A stretch of 64,000 nt of DNA from positions 88,618,104 through 88,682,103 of the forward strand of contig NC_082695.1 in assembly GCF_949987515.2 (NCBI RefSeq). The letters run 5' to 3'. Of this stretch, positions 11,591-23,300 are shown piece by piece. The DNA comes from Delphinus delphis (lineage: Eukaryota; Chordata; Mammalia; Artiodactyla; Delphinidae). Made by a program: the position numbers and the translations under genes. The notes below the pieces were generated by a model, which searched no databases, had not been told where the DNA came from, and was given only the letters and a program-made list of their open reading frames with translations. Each line of letters starts with the position of its first letter. Position 1 is the first letter of the stretch.

Positions 11591-12955
11591 CATCTTTTCA
11601 TATATTTAAAGTCTGTGTTTTCCCTTTACTGTAAACTCTGTGACAATTTGCCCATTTTTTCTACTGAGCTGTCCGTTCCGTTTTTTTCTTAAAATCCACG
11701 GCACTTGAATGCCTCTTATGCCCCACACAGCGGATAGGGACGCACTTCAGGGCTCTCAGCAGAGAGAACGTGACTTAACGACACTTAGTAACACGTAAGC
11801 TATGTTTATGTTTGTACATGTATATTCCGGGGAAGAAAACCCTCTACAGGAAAGCTGTCGGGTCTGGCTGATTCCCCAGTTACTTTAACGATCGGTCACC
11901 CCTGCCTACAAAGAACTCGGAGCACACATTTGACGTGGCTACAAAGGGACTTGATTGACCTGTGGTACGGATTTGTCACTGGCTGCACGGGGACAGGAAG
12001 ACGTGGAGGACCCCAGCCTAGCGCAGGCAAGGTGGGCTTTCCCACTCCATACTTGTCTCTGCCCCTCACGGTATTCCAGGCAGAAGCTGGTTCTGACAGT
12101 TACGGGAAAAGGACGTGAGGTCACGTGGCGCTTTCCCTCGGGCACACCTCGGCCTCAGCCCAGAAACTCGTGAGCCTGCCCTGGAGGCTCCATCCTCCCC
12201 GGTGGCCTCGCACGGCTCCAGAGAGTGGGGCGCCTCCCGTGAGGACCCCCGCCTGCCTCCTGGGCAGATGCTGAGTCCTCCTCCGAGCTGCCTGGGAAGG
12301 AGGTCGGCTGTGAGCCGCTGGCATCCTTGATGTGGAACTCGAGCCGCTGTCCCTGGGTCCTCGATGAGAAGCGGCAGCTTGGGGGGTCTCTGCAACAAGT
12401 TTCCGCGACCTAAACAACTGACTGCGTTTGAGGAAAGTAGGATCTTCCTCCTCAGCATTACCTCCTCAGATTTCCCCAACCTCCTGCCGGGTAGGCGAGG
12501 CTGCAAAGCCCTCGGGGCAGCCTCTCCTCTGCACAGAGCCAGCCTCGCAGTGTTGGAAGTGCCTGTCGTCCTCGCGCCCCCGGCTCCGCCCCCCACCCCC
12601 ACCGCCATGAGCTCCAGCATCACGTGTCTAGCACCAGCCGATGTTACTGACATTTGCTGCATGAAACGCCGACCCCGAGGCGTCAGCAACACAGCTGAGC
12701 CCGGAGCGCCTTCGCCCTCAAATCCTGCAGTGACTGGGCGGGCACGCTGGCTCTCTCCCCACGGCCCCTTCTATTTGGTTTCCTCCCCCTCCCAAATCTC
12801 AGGGTCAGTGAGGCATCCGGGCTGCATGCCGAACACCCCTTGGGCGCCCCCCGCTTTACGGTTCGTGAGTCGCCCTGGTGGTAGGTTTGCCTGGCAGTGG
12901 TTAGAGCAGCAAATCCTTAACAACAACGAAAGGTCTTGATTTTGGCCGTTGAAGC
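11591..12955. other. Noncoding, no gene recognised
   Basis: Holds overlapping open frames on both strands at 12066-12939, with Pro/Arg/Ser-rich composition and no domain. They are most likely chance frames in GC-rich DNA. Confidence 0.45.
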
Positions 12956-13010
12956 AGTGGTTCTCGGGCTTTAGTGCACTACACCTGCTCATTGACATGC
13001 ACAGAACCGG
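12955..13010. mobile_element. Possible MER5A-like DNA transposon fragment
   Basis: The text 'agcagtggttctcgggctttagtgca' resembles the end of MER5A (hAT-Charlie). It is short and diverged. Confidence 0.35.
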
Positions 13011-13016
13011 ATGTCA

Positions 13017-14060
13017 ATTTTTTTTTAATTGAAATGATAATGTCCATTTTAATGTGTACAATTCAGTGTTTCTAGTATTTTAACCCTCACCACTACCTAA
13101 TGCCAGAGCATCCTCATGACCACAAAAAGAAACCCCGTCACCATTAGTCGGTCACTCCCCCACCCCAGCCCCCAGCCCCCGGCAACCACTAACCTACCTT
13201 CTGTCTCTGCAGATCTGCCTGCTCTGGACAGCTCCTTTCTGTCCGGCCTCTTCCACTTACACCATGTTTTCAACATCCATCCGTGCTGCGTCCTGTGTCC
13301 GCACTTCATTTCTCTTTGTGGTTGATGGTGTCCCAGTATGTAGACGGAGCACGTTTACTCATCCATTGGTCAGCTGACGGACAGTTGCGTTGTTCCCACA
13401 TTTTGGCTGCTGTGAATATTCGCGTACACGTTTTTGCGTGAACCTAGGCTTTCATTTCTCTTGGAGTAACATTGCTGGATCCCATGGTACGTCTATGTTT
13501 AACTTTTTGAGGAACTTCCCAGCTGTTCTCCACAGCAGCTGCACTATTTCACATTCCCGCCAGCAGCGGACGGGGGTCCTGAGTTCTCCACACCCTTGCC
13601 GACACTCCTTTTTCCATGTGTTTGGTCGCAGCCGAGCTAATGGACGTAAAGTGGTACCAAGTCATTTTGATTGGCGTTTTCCTGATGACCGATCACACTG
13701 AGCATCTTTTCAAGTGTCTATTAGCCATTTTTGTATCTTTTCTGGAGAAGTCCTTCAAATCCTTTGCCCACGTTTTAATTGGGTTGTTTGTCTTTTTGTT
13801 TTTGAGTTGTAGGAGCTCTTTATATATTCTGGACACTAGACCCTTATCAGATATATGATTTGTACATTTTTTCTCATCCCATGAGCTATCATTTCATTTT
13901 CTTGATAAGGTCCTTTAATGCACAAAAGAGTTTAAGTATGACAAAGCCCAGTTTATTTATTTTTCTTTTGTTGCTTATGCTTCTGTTGTATTTCAGAAAC
14001 CATTGCCTACTCCAAGGCCGTGAAGATTTACTCCTGTGTTCTTCTAATCAGATTCTTCCG
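13017..14060 (-). mobile_element. Old L1 3' end, minus strand
   Basis: Begins with a T run (tail) and proceeds through typical L1M 3' UTR and ORF2 C-terminal sequence in reverse: 'gcaaccactaacctac', 'gagttgtaggagctctttat', 'tagacccttatcagatata'. Frames are broken throughout. Confidence 0.85.
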
Positions 14061-14805
14061 CTCCCCAGGGTTTGTTGTAATTGCTGTTGTTTGTTTGACT
14101 TTTCTGGACGAATTAGGCAAAGTCTGTATGTTTTTGTCTTGTGTGGCCACTGATATCTCTGTCCCATTAGCTTAATGGTCAGCAAGTGACTGGACAGAGA
14201 TTCTCACATGCCTGGAACAAAAACAAAAACAAACCAGTCTTTGCAGACGGGCCCTGTGTGTCAGGGCACCCTCAACACCCAGCAGGCCTGTCCCTTGCCT
14301 CCCCCTTTCGCCTCCTGCTTGTGCAGAGCTGCAGGTCCGCTGGGGGCGGGGCGGGGGGAGAGTGTAGGGCCTTCTCAGGTCTCTCCCGAGCCCGCACATG
14401 GCCCCAGGCGCGTGAGCAGCATTCTAGATTTCCAGCAGTGTGTTGGAGCATTTCCAAAGCGTCTCACTCCCCAGCCTCTTCTCCCAAGCTTTCTGGTTAG
14501 TCTATTTTTTGCCCCAACAATAATATTCATCCGTTGCCTCAGCAAACATTTTCGTAAGTGATTTCCACAAACTGCCCGGGGGGCCACTTTAGCCCTGGGA
14601 GAGTCCCGAGTGAGGGGAGGTACAGGCAAGCCTTCTGACGGGCCTTTCGCGGGAGCCACCAGAAGGGTCCAAATAGTTATGGTTCCTCCTGAATCGGGTC
14701 CACTCTCCTCTTCCAGTACCAGTCCTGGTACCAGGAAGGCAGGCTGTCATCTTCAAGGCGAATGCTGAACTGGGAAGCAGGTTAAATAAAATGCTAAGAG
14801 CTCAC
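14061..14805. other. Noncoding, no feature recognised
   Basis: Possible decayed L1 at the left edge, then unique sequence. No supported gene. Confidence 0.4.
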
Positions 14806-15008
14806 TTTTCTTCTTTGCGGTACGCGGGCCTCTCGCTGTTGTGGCCTCTCCCGCTGCGGAGCACAGGCTCTGGACGCGCAGGCTCAGTGGCCATGGCTCA
14901 CGGGCCCAGCCGCTCCGTGGCATGTGGGATCCTCCTGGACCGGGGCACGAACCCGCGTCCCCCGCATCAGCAGGCGGACTCTCAACCACTGCGCCACCAG
15001 GGAAGCCC
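14806..15008 (-). mobile_element. CHR-family SINE, short form, minus strand
   Basis: The T-rich tail (ttttcttctttgcggtacgc) leads into the usual body and ends ccaccagggaagccc. Target-site duplications are not clear. Confidence 0.92.
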
Positions 15009-16949
15009 TCAGCTGTTTTTACTCAAGTGTTCCCCTGGCTGCTGCTACCCTTTGGTTACTGTCCAGAGTTCCAAAAAAAGTGGATTCTGATGGTTTTTGC
15101 CGGTTTTCTCATTGCTTTAATGGGGGGATATTTGGGGGTCCTTACTGTGCAGTTTTCCAATCCCTCAGAATTTTAAGTGTAGAGCCAGGAATGTACTTTT
15201 TTTGGCAGGTTCTTTTGATAATTTTGGTGCTGTTGGCCCTCAGTCTACACTTTGAGAACCAAGCTGGAACTGTCCCTCCCCTGCAGATTACTGCCTAGCC
15301 AATGTCTAAGACATACTCCCTGGTAAATGGGACCTTTGGAGTTTATGTCCCCGGATTGGTATTTGCCCGTTTTCTCTGCTCTGTCACTGTTGCCGCGGCG
15401 CAGAGAAGTGCGTGGTGCCCCGTTGTGTTAACACGTCAAGGGGGGCCATCCTGAGCAGGATTTGGAGGGACAGAACCGCCCTCCAGCGGCGTGGAGAAGA
15501 ACCCACAGGAGCCTCTGCAAAGGACACAGTCATCAGTGTTACTTATGGACCCTTTTTGATGTGGTTCCTGAGTCAGGGACCCTGTTTCCAAACAGATACA
15601 TAGACGTTAAGGGGTGACCCAGCTCTGGGCAGAGGAAGGAATGCCAGGTGCAATTGTGGGTAAATACGCCACAAAACTTTAAATGTCCACATTCAGGGCA
15701 AAAATGATTTTGTCCCAGTAACATATTTCGCGACGCGTCCTTTTAACAAGTGCCGAGTAGACCAACACATTTAGGAATTCTGGCTGCGGTCTGTGCACAA
15801 GCTACGATGAGATACTCGTTAAGAAGAATATGATCTCTTTTGTGAGTTTCTTGAACCCTGGTCAAAGAATAAAACAAGTAATCATTCCTGTAAGAAACTC
15901 ACCTGGAATCTTCCCTCTGCCCAAGCGTTCTTAAGAAGGCATCCGACAACGAATGCCAAAGTGTACATGCCCACCAACTAGTGTGGGTGACCCACGTTCA
16001 AAATATTGTAAAGGGGACCCGGGCTAGCAATCCCCACACTACAGAGATAGTTCCCTCCCTTATGTTTGGAGCTGTGAGCTTCATTAAGCTTTGAGGCCAC
16101 AGATCCCTTGAGAATCTGAGGATCCTCTATTAGAAACACGTGTACACAGGCAAGTTTGCATCTAATTTTAGGAGGCTCAGAGACCCCTGAAGGATTCCCA
16201 TGAACCTCTGGCTTAGAGAATCAAGGCAACCGAAGCACCGTGAGTTTCTCTGCATCAGCGCCTCCCAAACCCAGCTGTGCAGAATTATCTGGAAGCTTTT
16301 AAAAAGCAAGACAAACCTGTTTTTATTAGGGACGTTTGTAAACGTACGTAAAAGCAGAGAGAAAGTATAATGGCCCCAGTGTTCCCATCACCGGGCTCCA
16401 GCAGCAGGTGAAGCGTTTTGTCTGCACGCCACCTTGAGAAAGATGTGCTTAACGAAGACCCAGCCCTCATTGCACGTGAATACCTCACTGTGGGCCCCTA
16501 AGGGGCCGAAACGCCCTGTTTTTCACGAGTGCAGTACTCGTCTCATTGCCTTCAAGGCGGCTTTAAAACCATAGGTAGTGCTGGGATTTTCTTATTTACT
16601 CTTACGTGTTTCTTTATAGTTGGTTCCCTCTAATCCGAATCCGAACAACGTCCACAGGCTGCTCCGGCAGCCTGGCTGACGCTTCTGAAGGATCAATACA
16701 TCCGTAGCAGCCCCCTCCCCCGGCCCCACTTGTTAACCAGCCGGAAACCCCCCAGGTCTGGCCTTGCCATCATCTCCTGAGGCAGCATCTCCAGGGCGGC
16801 CCGCCCTCCTCCCTCATGCTGCCCCGCGTTGGCCGCGTCCCTAGTCTCCAGGCAAGAAATTAAGGCGGGTCCCTTGTAAGCGGGGCCTGCTGGAAAGCTG
16901 AGGGGCGGGCTCCTGGGACCACCTGCAGGCGTCAGGGATGCAGCAGAGA
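15009..16949. other. DNA upstream of KCNG2 exon, no gene recognised
   Basis: Mostly unique sequence. About 16090-16320 has pieces resembling MER5/MER20-type DNA transposons (for example cagaattatctggaagctttt). A KCNG2 non-coding first exon may lie here or further upstream, but I cannot place it. Confidence 0.4.
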
Positions 16950-17080
16950 AGAACCGAGCGGCTGGGCCGATGGAGCCCTTGGTTTGGTTCGCTCCCCAAG
17001 CCCCAAGGTCATGCGTGGGCGGGGGTGTCCCAGAGCTCCCGGCCGGTCTACGGCCTAACGCGCGCTCCCTTCCTTCGCAG

Positions 17081-17116
17081 GCCCAGCCTCCGGACCCTGG
17101 TGTGGCGCATGGGGCC
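17081..17116 (+). other. KCNG2: KCNG2 5' UTR part with splice acceptor and upstream ATG
   Basis: The tract cgctcccttccttcgcag directly before 17081 looks like a good acceptor, which implies a non-coding first exon further upstream that I could not locate. The 36-base leader holds an ATG at 17109 in the context ggcgcATGG (C at -3, weak). Reading from it gives 83 residues of Ala/Pro/Arg-rich sequence and stops at 17358-17360, inside the T1 coding region. Use of the main ATG at 17117 therefore needs leaky scanning past 17109. Confidence 0.6.
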
Positions 17117-17794
17117 ATGGCCCTGCTCCCCGGGCCCGCGGAGCCCCCGGGCCCCGAGCCCCCGGTTGGCAGCGGCAGCGGCAGCGGCAGCGGCGGCGTT
17201 GGCGGGGCCCGCGCCCGGCACGTCATCATCAACGTGGGCGGCTGCAGGGTGCGCCTGGCCTGGGCCGCGCTGGCCCGCTGTCCCCTGGCGCGCCTCGAGC
17301 GCCTCCGCGCCTGCCGCGGCCACGACGAGCTGCTGCGCGTGTGCGACGACTACGACGTGAGCCGCGACGAGTTCTTCTTCGACCGCAGTCCGTGCGCCTT
17401 CCGCGCCATCGTGGCGCTGCTGCGCGCCGGGAAGCTGCGGCTGCTGCGCGGCGCGTGCGCCCTGGCCTTCCGCGACGAGCTGGCCTACTGGGGCATCGAC
17501 GAGGCGCGCCTGGAGCGCTGCTGCCTGCGCCGCCTGCGCCGCCGCGAGGAGGAGGCCGCCGAGGCGCGCGCGGGGCCGGCGGAGCGCGGGGGCCCCGGCA
17601 GCCCGGCCTGCGCCCCTGGGTCCGGCGGCGGGCGGCTGGCGCGCGGCCGGCGGCGCCTGCGCGACGTGCTGGACGACCCGCGCTCGGGCCCGGCCGGCAA
17701 GCTCTTCGCCTGCGTGTCCGTGGCCTTCGTGGCCGTCACGGCGGTCGGCCTCTGCCTCAGCACCATGCCCGACATCCGCGCCGAGGAGGAGAGG
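17117..17794 (+). CDS. KCNG2: KCNG2 (Kv6.2) first coding exon
   Basis: This exon encodes residues 1-226 of a modifier (electrically silent) Kv channel alpha subunit. Such subunits do not conduct alone; they join Kv2 subunits at the plasma membrane and change their gating. Visible parts are a Gly-Ser-rich N-terminus (residues 17-30), the T1/BTB tetramerisation domain (about 35-140, opening HVIINVGG, with a Cys pair at 135-136 typical of non-Shaker T1 domains), an Arg-rich linker, and S1 (about 196-214). A splice acceptor (tccttcgcag) ends at 17080, so 17081-17116 is 5' UTR. The donor gtgagc begins at 17795 after a complete AGG codon (phase 0). I chose ATG 17117 because it is the only in-frame ATG between the acceptor and T1 and its context (ggggccATGG) is strong. 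The first ATG, 17109, is in another frame. The channel frame is also open upstream to 16970, so a longer unspliced N-terminus cannot be excluded. Identity is very secure; the exact start is less so. Confidence 0.93.
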
Positions 17795-19325
17795 GTGAGC
17801 GCGGGGCCAGGATGACGGGGCCGGGCAGGGCTGGGGGCGGCTGGGCCGGAACTGGGGAGGGGCGGCGGCAGCTGGGCCGTGGGGCGCCCGCTGGGTGGTG
17901 GTCTTAGGCACCGCGACCCCGTTGGTCGCTGAAACTGCAGGCCCTGGGCCTCCCTGCACCCGCCCAGGGCAGGTTTGCTGGGAGTGAGCCCCCGGCGCGG
18001 CTGCCCCATCAGGCCGCCCACTGCGCTGCCAGCAGAGGCTCCAAATTCCAGCCGATTTCAAGAACTCGGCGAGGCTGCCGGGCCAGCGGGCCTTCTCGCT
18101 GAACCGCTCTGACGGCCAGGCCTTGAGGCTTGGACAGCTTGGAGTTAAAACACACAGTCTAGAGAGTGCTGTGCTCTAAACTCAAGTCCCGTCGTCCTGG
18201 ACCACAGGGACAGGACCTCTGAATTCTTCCAGGCGCCCAGCTCTGGCACACCCAGGGCCGGCTTTGTGGAGGTGCTGGGGCTCGTTTCTGAGCAGACAGT
18301 AGACTTCCTGCCCCCTCTGTTGTCCCGTGAGGCAGCGGGCAGAAGTGTCGTCCTGGGATCAGGATGTCACCCAGAGCTCAGCAGCGTTTGTGCCATGTGC
18401 ACACTGCGGAATGTCTCGGAAACACTCGGGGAAGGCCTGAGTGGGTGTCGCCCGGGTCGGGCTTAGACGAGAGGAGGTGCTGCAGTATTTGAAGGATGTG
18501 GCTTCGTGTTGCCCTCAAAGCATTGCCTGTGTTTTCTCACGGGGTGGCAGGGGCGTCCTGCCTTAACCTCCCCAGCTCCAGCTTCCAGGGGTGGCAGAGG
18601 CTCGGACTTGAACCCCACAGCCCCAGGCAGAGCAGGGCAGAGCTCATGTCAGCCTCTCAGTGAGAGCCCCTCCGCAGTCCGGGGTAGAGCCCGAGCTCCC
18701 TGCCGTCAGCTCATTATTCAGAGACACGGAGCTCTGTTCTCCTGGAACATTAGCTGTGAGCCGTCTTGACCACGAGCCTGGTGATCCTGACTGCAGATTA
18801 GATTTAAATGTAAATTTTAGGAAATTGGTTTGGCTTCTCCTTCATCGTGTGGGTGTCTGACTCCTGAGCTGTCATGTCCAGTTGTCTTAACCAGGCCCCA
18901 GCTGGGGATTCTGCTTGGAAAGACACTTGACGTGTTTGGACTTCCTCAGTAGCAGTAACTCCATACAGTCCGAGGACGGAAATCACTTACACAGGGATCA
19001 GGGAACAGAAGTTAGGGCTGTGCCAACCAATGACAGCGTCACCAGAGGTTGAGCTGACCCTGAGAATCCTCTAGGCGTCATCTGGTCCCCACGTCACCTG
19101 CCATTCACGTCCGTCACCCACCTCTTCCCCATTTCCAGAAACACTGCTTCACACCACCCAGGTGCTGTCTCACCACATCAGTCGTCAGATTAGGAAGTAA
19201 GGACCCCAGTGTTGGTGAGCGCGTGGTGAGCGTGGCCGTGTGCTCGTGAGGGGTGCTTACGAAGCCCTGGCCCGCTGCACACAGTAGGAGCTGTCACTGC
19301 CACAGGAAGGAGGAAGTTTTATGTT

Positions 19326-19915
19326 TCATCAGCTGTGTGTGTGGTAAAAACCCATACAATTCACCGTCTCAGCCATTTTCATGTGCAGTTCAGTGGCGTT
19401 AAGTACATCCACAGTGCTGTGCACCCATCACCACCCTCTGTCCCTAGAAATCTTTCATCTTCCCAAACTGAAGCTTTGTCCCCATTAAACACTAACTCCC
19501 CAGCCCCTGGAACCCAGCCTGTACCTTCTGCCTCTGTGAATGCAGCTCCTTCAGGGACTCATTTAAGTGGAATCCCACAGGCAGCATCTTTCTGTGACTA
19601 TCTTGTTTCACTGAGCACAGTGTCCTCTGGGTTCACCCGTGATGCAGCAGGTGTCAGACCCCTTCCTGTTTAGGGGCTGAGTACCTCTCCCGTGTATGTA
19701 TCGCCTCACCTTGTTCATCCGTCATCCGCCCGTGGACACTTGGGTCGCTTCCTCCCTTTGCTGTTGGGAATAACGCTGCTGTGGACGCGGCACAAACATC
19801 TGGTGAGTCCCTGCCCTCGGCTCTTTGGGGTTTATCCCAGGAGTGCACTAGCTGGATTCTGTGTTTACTTTTGCGGGGAGCCTCCCTGCTGTCCCCTGCA
19901 GCTGCACCCTTGATG
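19326..19915 (-). mobile_element. Old L1 3' end, minus strand
   Basis: L1M-like 3' UTR in reverse: 'ttcagtggcgttaagtacatcc', 'accctctgtccctagaaatc', 'gttgggaataacgctgct'. Heavily diverged. Confidence 0.75.
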
Positions 19916-20010
19916 GTCCGACCACGGAAGTTTCCAGGCACGAGGCATCAGGGATGGAGGGCATGGAATCCTTCATTATTTTCTTGTTTGTTGGGGTTTT
20001 TCCAGTAGAA

Positions 20011-20302
20011 ATTTTTATTTTATTTTATTTACTTATTTATTGGCTGTATTGGGTCTTTGTTGCTACACATGGACTTTCTGTAGTTGCCGCGAGCAGGGGC
20101 TACTCTTCATTGCGGTGCGCAGGCTTCTCATTGTGGTGGCTTCTCTTGTAGTGCAGCACGGGCTCTAGAGCGCAGGCTCAGTAGTTGTGGCGCACGGGCT
20201 TAGTTGCTCCGCGGCATGTGGGATCTTCCCGGACCAGGGATCGAACCTGTGTCTCCTGCATTGGCAGGTGGATTCTTAACCAGTGCGCCACCAGGGAAGC
20301 CC
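20011..20302 (-). mobile_element. CHR-family SINE, long form, minus strand
   Basis: The tail is seen as (TTTTA)n at 20011-20040 and the head ends ccaccagggaagcc. The flanks read TCCAGTAGAA (20001-20010) and TCCAGGAGAA (20303-20312), a duplication with one mismatch. Confidence 0.92.
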
Positions 20303-20312
20303 TCCAGGAGAA

Positions 20313-23300
20313 TTTAGCTTGAAAGGCACAAGGCTGAAGCATTATCTCCGTGTGATCTCTGGTTTTAATTAAGTGGCTAAAGAACTTCTTTGTGAGATTT
20401 CAGGTCTTCTCTTGAAGGCTGCAGAAAGCATCCTCTGAGAGGCACAGCACCGACAGCTCCGTGGGCCTGAGGTCCTCATCCTCCATCAGTGACAAGCAGG
20501 GACGCTTCCCCAACGCGCCCACATTCTAGTTAGCACTCCAGTTAAATGCACCCAATTCCCTCCTGAAAAACGACCTTGGGGGAGCAGGGAGTGTCATGAA
20601 GAATCAGGGGTGAGCTGGTGCGGCTCCCTTTTCATCAGTCTGTCTGGTGACATCTCTTGTCATCTCTGGCAGCATTGGCATCGGTGGTTATTTTTGTGTG
20701 TAGGTGCAGAAAAGCATCAAGGGAGAAAAAAGATTATTATCCTCCATTATTCAGGGACTCAGAGGAAAGTTGATTCCTGCTGCCGATCCCTGAAATACCC
20801 CTTGAGTGGCCAGGCCCCCGCCTGGGCTGGAAGGAGGCCCCCACTGCACAGAAATCCCGGCCCCCGCCTCCAGTGTGGCCGGGACGCGGCCTTTGGGCAC
20901 AGGGACCAGCTCCCTTTGCCTTCTTGTCTTGGCCCCAGGACAGACTCTGCAGCCAGACATCCAGGTCCCCTCTGGCTGGTGACGTGGCCTGAGCCCCAGG
21001 GTGGCTGGCAGAGCTGCGCAAAGTCCCTGTGCCCCGAGGCCGCGCAGGCACCGTGTGCTTGTGGGTGGGCTCCCTGCGGTCCGCCCTCCCCTGGAATCCA
21101 GGCTCTTGCTGTCCAGCGCTGCCCCTGTGTCTCCTCGGTGCCCTGGTAGTCCCTGTGCCCGGTGGTGGCTCTGTCCAGAATTTGCTCTCACGCGCTGTAA
21201 CTGAGTGAGAGCTAGGTCTCCGCTTTTCACGGTTTATAGGAAGAAGGATGGTAAGAGCATACCTGCGGGACGAAACTTGAGGACGTTTTGCCGAATGAAA
21301 CAAGCCAACTGACCGTTCAGTAGGACAAATCCCGTCTGATTCCACTCACATGAGGCACTTAGAGCCATCAGATCCGTGGAGTCGGAGTGTGGACGGGCCG
21401 GGTGGGGGCCGCAGTGATCCGCAGGGCGCAGCCCGTCCCAAGTCAAAGCAGCTGGGGCTCCGGTGCGTCCAACCCTCGGCCAGGCGGGTCCCAGGACCCC
21501 CCCCTCACGCTTAGCGAGAGCAGGGCAGCCCCGGGCCGAGCAGACCTGGCATGGCTGCAGCAGGAAAGGCCACAGGGCCCACAGCCACACCAGGACTCCT
21601 TGCTGCCTCTTGCGCCCCCGTCGAGGTGCGGGGGGGGCCCCGGGCAGAGCCGCCCCTCCAACTCCATGGCGTTCGGTGTCCAGGTCAGCGCGCGGTGGGG
21701 GCCGGGTCCCCAGGAGCGTCTGTGGGGCAGCCCAGGGCTGGGCTCGGCCTCGGGATGGGACCCGCGGGACCCTCACGGCCCGTCCTCTGGCTCCTGCCGT
21801 TCTGAAGGTGACACGGTGAGCAGTTAGGCCTGCTCCTTGTTCGCGGTGGGGCCTTGACGGCTACGGCTCCACCGTGGACCGCGTGTGTCCCCTGCTGCCG
21901 TGAAATAAACCACCACGACTGCCTCATGAAACAGCACGACTCGCCCTTGAGGTCCCGGTGGGACCCGGGCCTCACGTCCAGGGCTGGTTCCTGCGGAGGC
22001 TCCGGGGGGCCTGTCCCCTTCCCTCATCCCTCGGCCCCTCCTCTGTCCTCCCAGCACGTCGCCTGGTTCTCCTCTCCCACCACCGTCCCCTCCTCGTGAT
22101 GGGCTGGAAGGACCCTGTGACGACACTGGCCCCGTAAGCAGAATGCTCCCGGCTCCGGCCTCGCCATCATCCCACCCTCCATAGTCCCTTCTGCCATCAG
22201 AGGCGACACAGCCGTGGGCCCGAGGACCAGGATGTGGACGTCTTCCAGGCATTATGTGGCCGACCACCGTCATGAAAACACTCGAGGGTGAGACTCCTGC
22301 TGCGTGTCCCCAGGTCCCTGCCCCGGTCGGGGCCACGCTGGCGCTGCCCAGGGAGCTGTCTCCCTCCTGCACTGAGGTCTCAGCCAGGAGCCCCTTCCAG
22401 CGCTCAGCTCTGCCCTCGTGGACGCCTGTCCTCACCCTTCCGTGTCGTGTTCATAACCTCAGGCCCAGCAGACGTAAGGATCCCGCCCGTCTGAGGGCTT
22501 CCGAGGGTTCGAAACCCCAGGTGACATCGGAGTTGTCCATGCAGAATCTCCAGGCCCGGACGCTGGTTTTGCCTTGGAGATGAAGACAGGTGTTTGCAGG
22601 GCGAGAAGCTGGCCAGCGGGAGAAAAGGAGACCGCCACCCGGAAGCCCCATGGAACGCACACCAGCCCTGAGTTATCTTAGCACAGCGCTCGCTGTGTGT
22701 CGGCAACAGCTCTTAGGAGCGTTGCTGTGGCGTCTCGGGCGTTCACCGGGTCAGAAGCACAAAGAAGGACCGGTGTCCCCCCCAGACTTCTGGGGCTGTG
22801 GCTGCTCTTGCCTCCGCCTGTAGGACCCAGGGGCAGGGGCTGGGGGCGTGCACGCGAGACCTGCTCTGTCCTGCCCCGGGAGGGCCCCGCGGAGTGGGCT
22901 CAGTCCCCAGTGTCTGGTCCACGGTGGGACCATCCATGCAGGAAGGAAAGGCTCCCTGGCACCCAGCGGGTCTCGTGACCAGGCCTCAGGGCTGTCTGCT
23001 CAACAGCCCCTCCTTGTCTGCAGAGATGAGATTAGTAACACCAAACCCCTAAACACCGTGGCCACAGAAAGTTACCGTGCCTCCTCTGACCCCAAGAGTA
23101 CACTCTCAGCTAACGCACTGCCTGGTTCCTGGGAGAAACGATCACAGCGGTCAGCACCCCGAGATGCCCCCCGTCTCATTACCGGGCTGGACAGTCTCCC
23201 CTAGGCATGCGAGCAGAAGTTTTAATGCCAGGCTCAGAGGGAGAGGGAGGGGTCTGTGCCCCCCGACCCGGTGAGGTGAGGCGGGGGGCCAGTGCTGGAG

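Larger units (their letters stand above)
16950..17900. promoter_or_regulatory. CpG island over first KCNG2 coding exon
   Basis: CG dinucleotides are dense through this stretch, especially 17160-17720, in contrast with the AT-rich DNA before 16700. Such islands often mark promoters, but here the density largely coincides with coding sequence, so a promoter role is an inference. A second dense patch covers 48660-49320 over the last exon. Confidence 0.55.

Noticed and set aside
16938..17360. 140-codon plus frame with poly-Ala
   Set aside because: Not a separate gene; it contains the out-of-frame ATG 17109 and is treated as an upstream frame of KCNG2.
17048..18061. 337-codon minus-strand frame opposite KCNG2 exon 1
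   Set aside because: It mirrors the GC-rich coding strand and consists of Ala/Gly/Arg/Pro-rich sequence with no domain.
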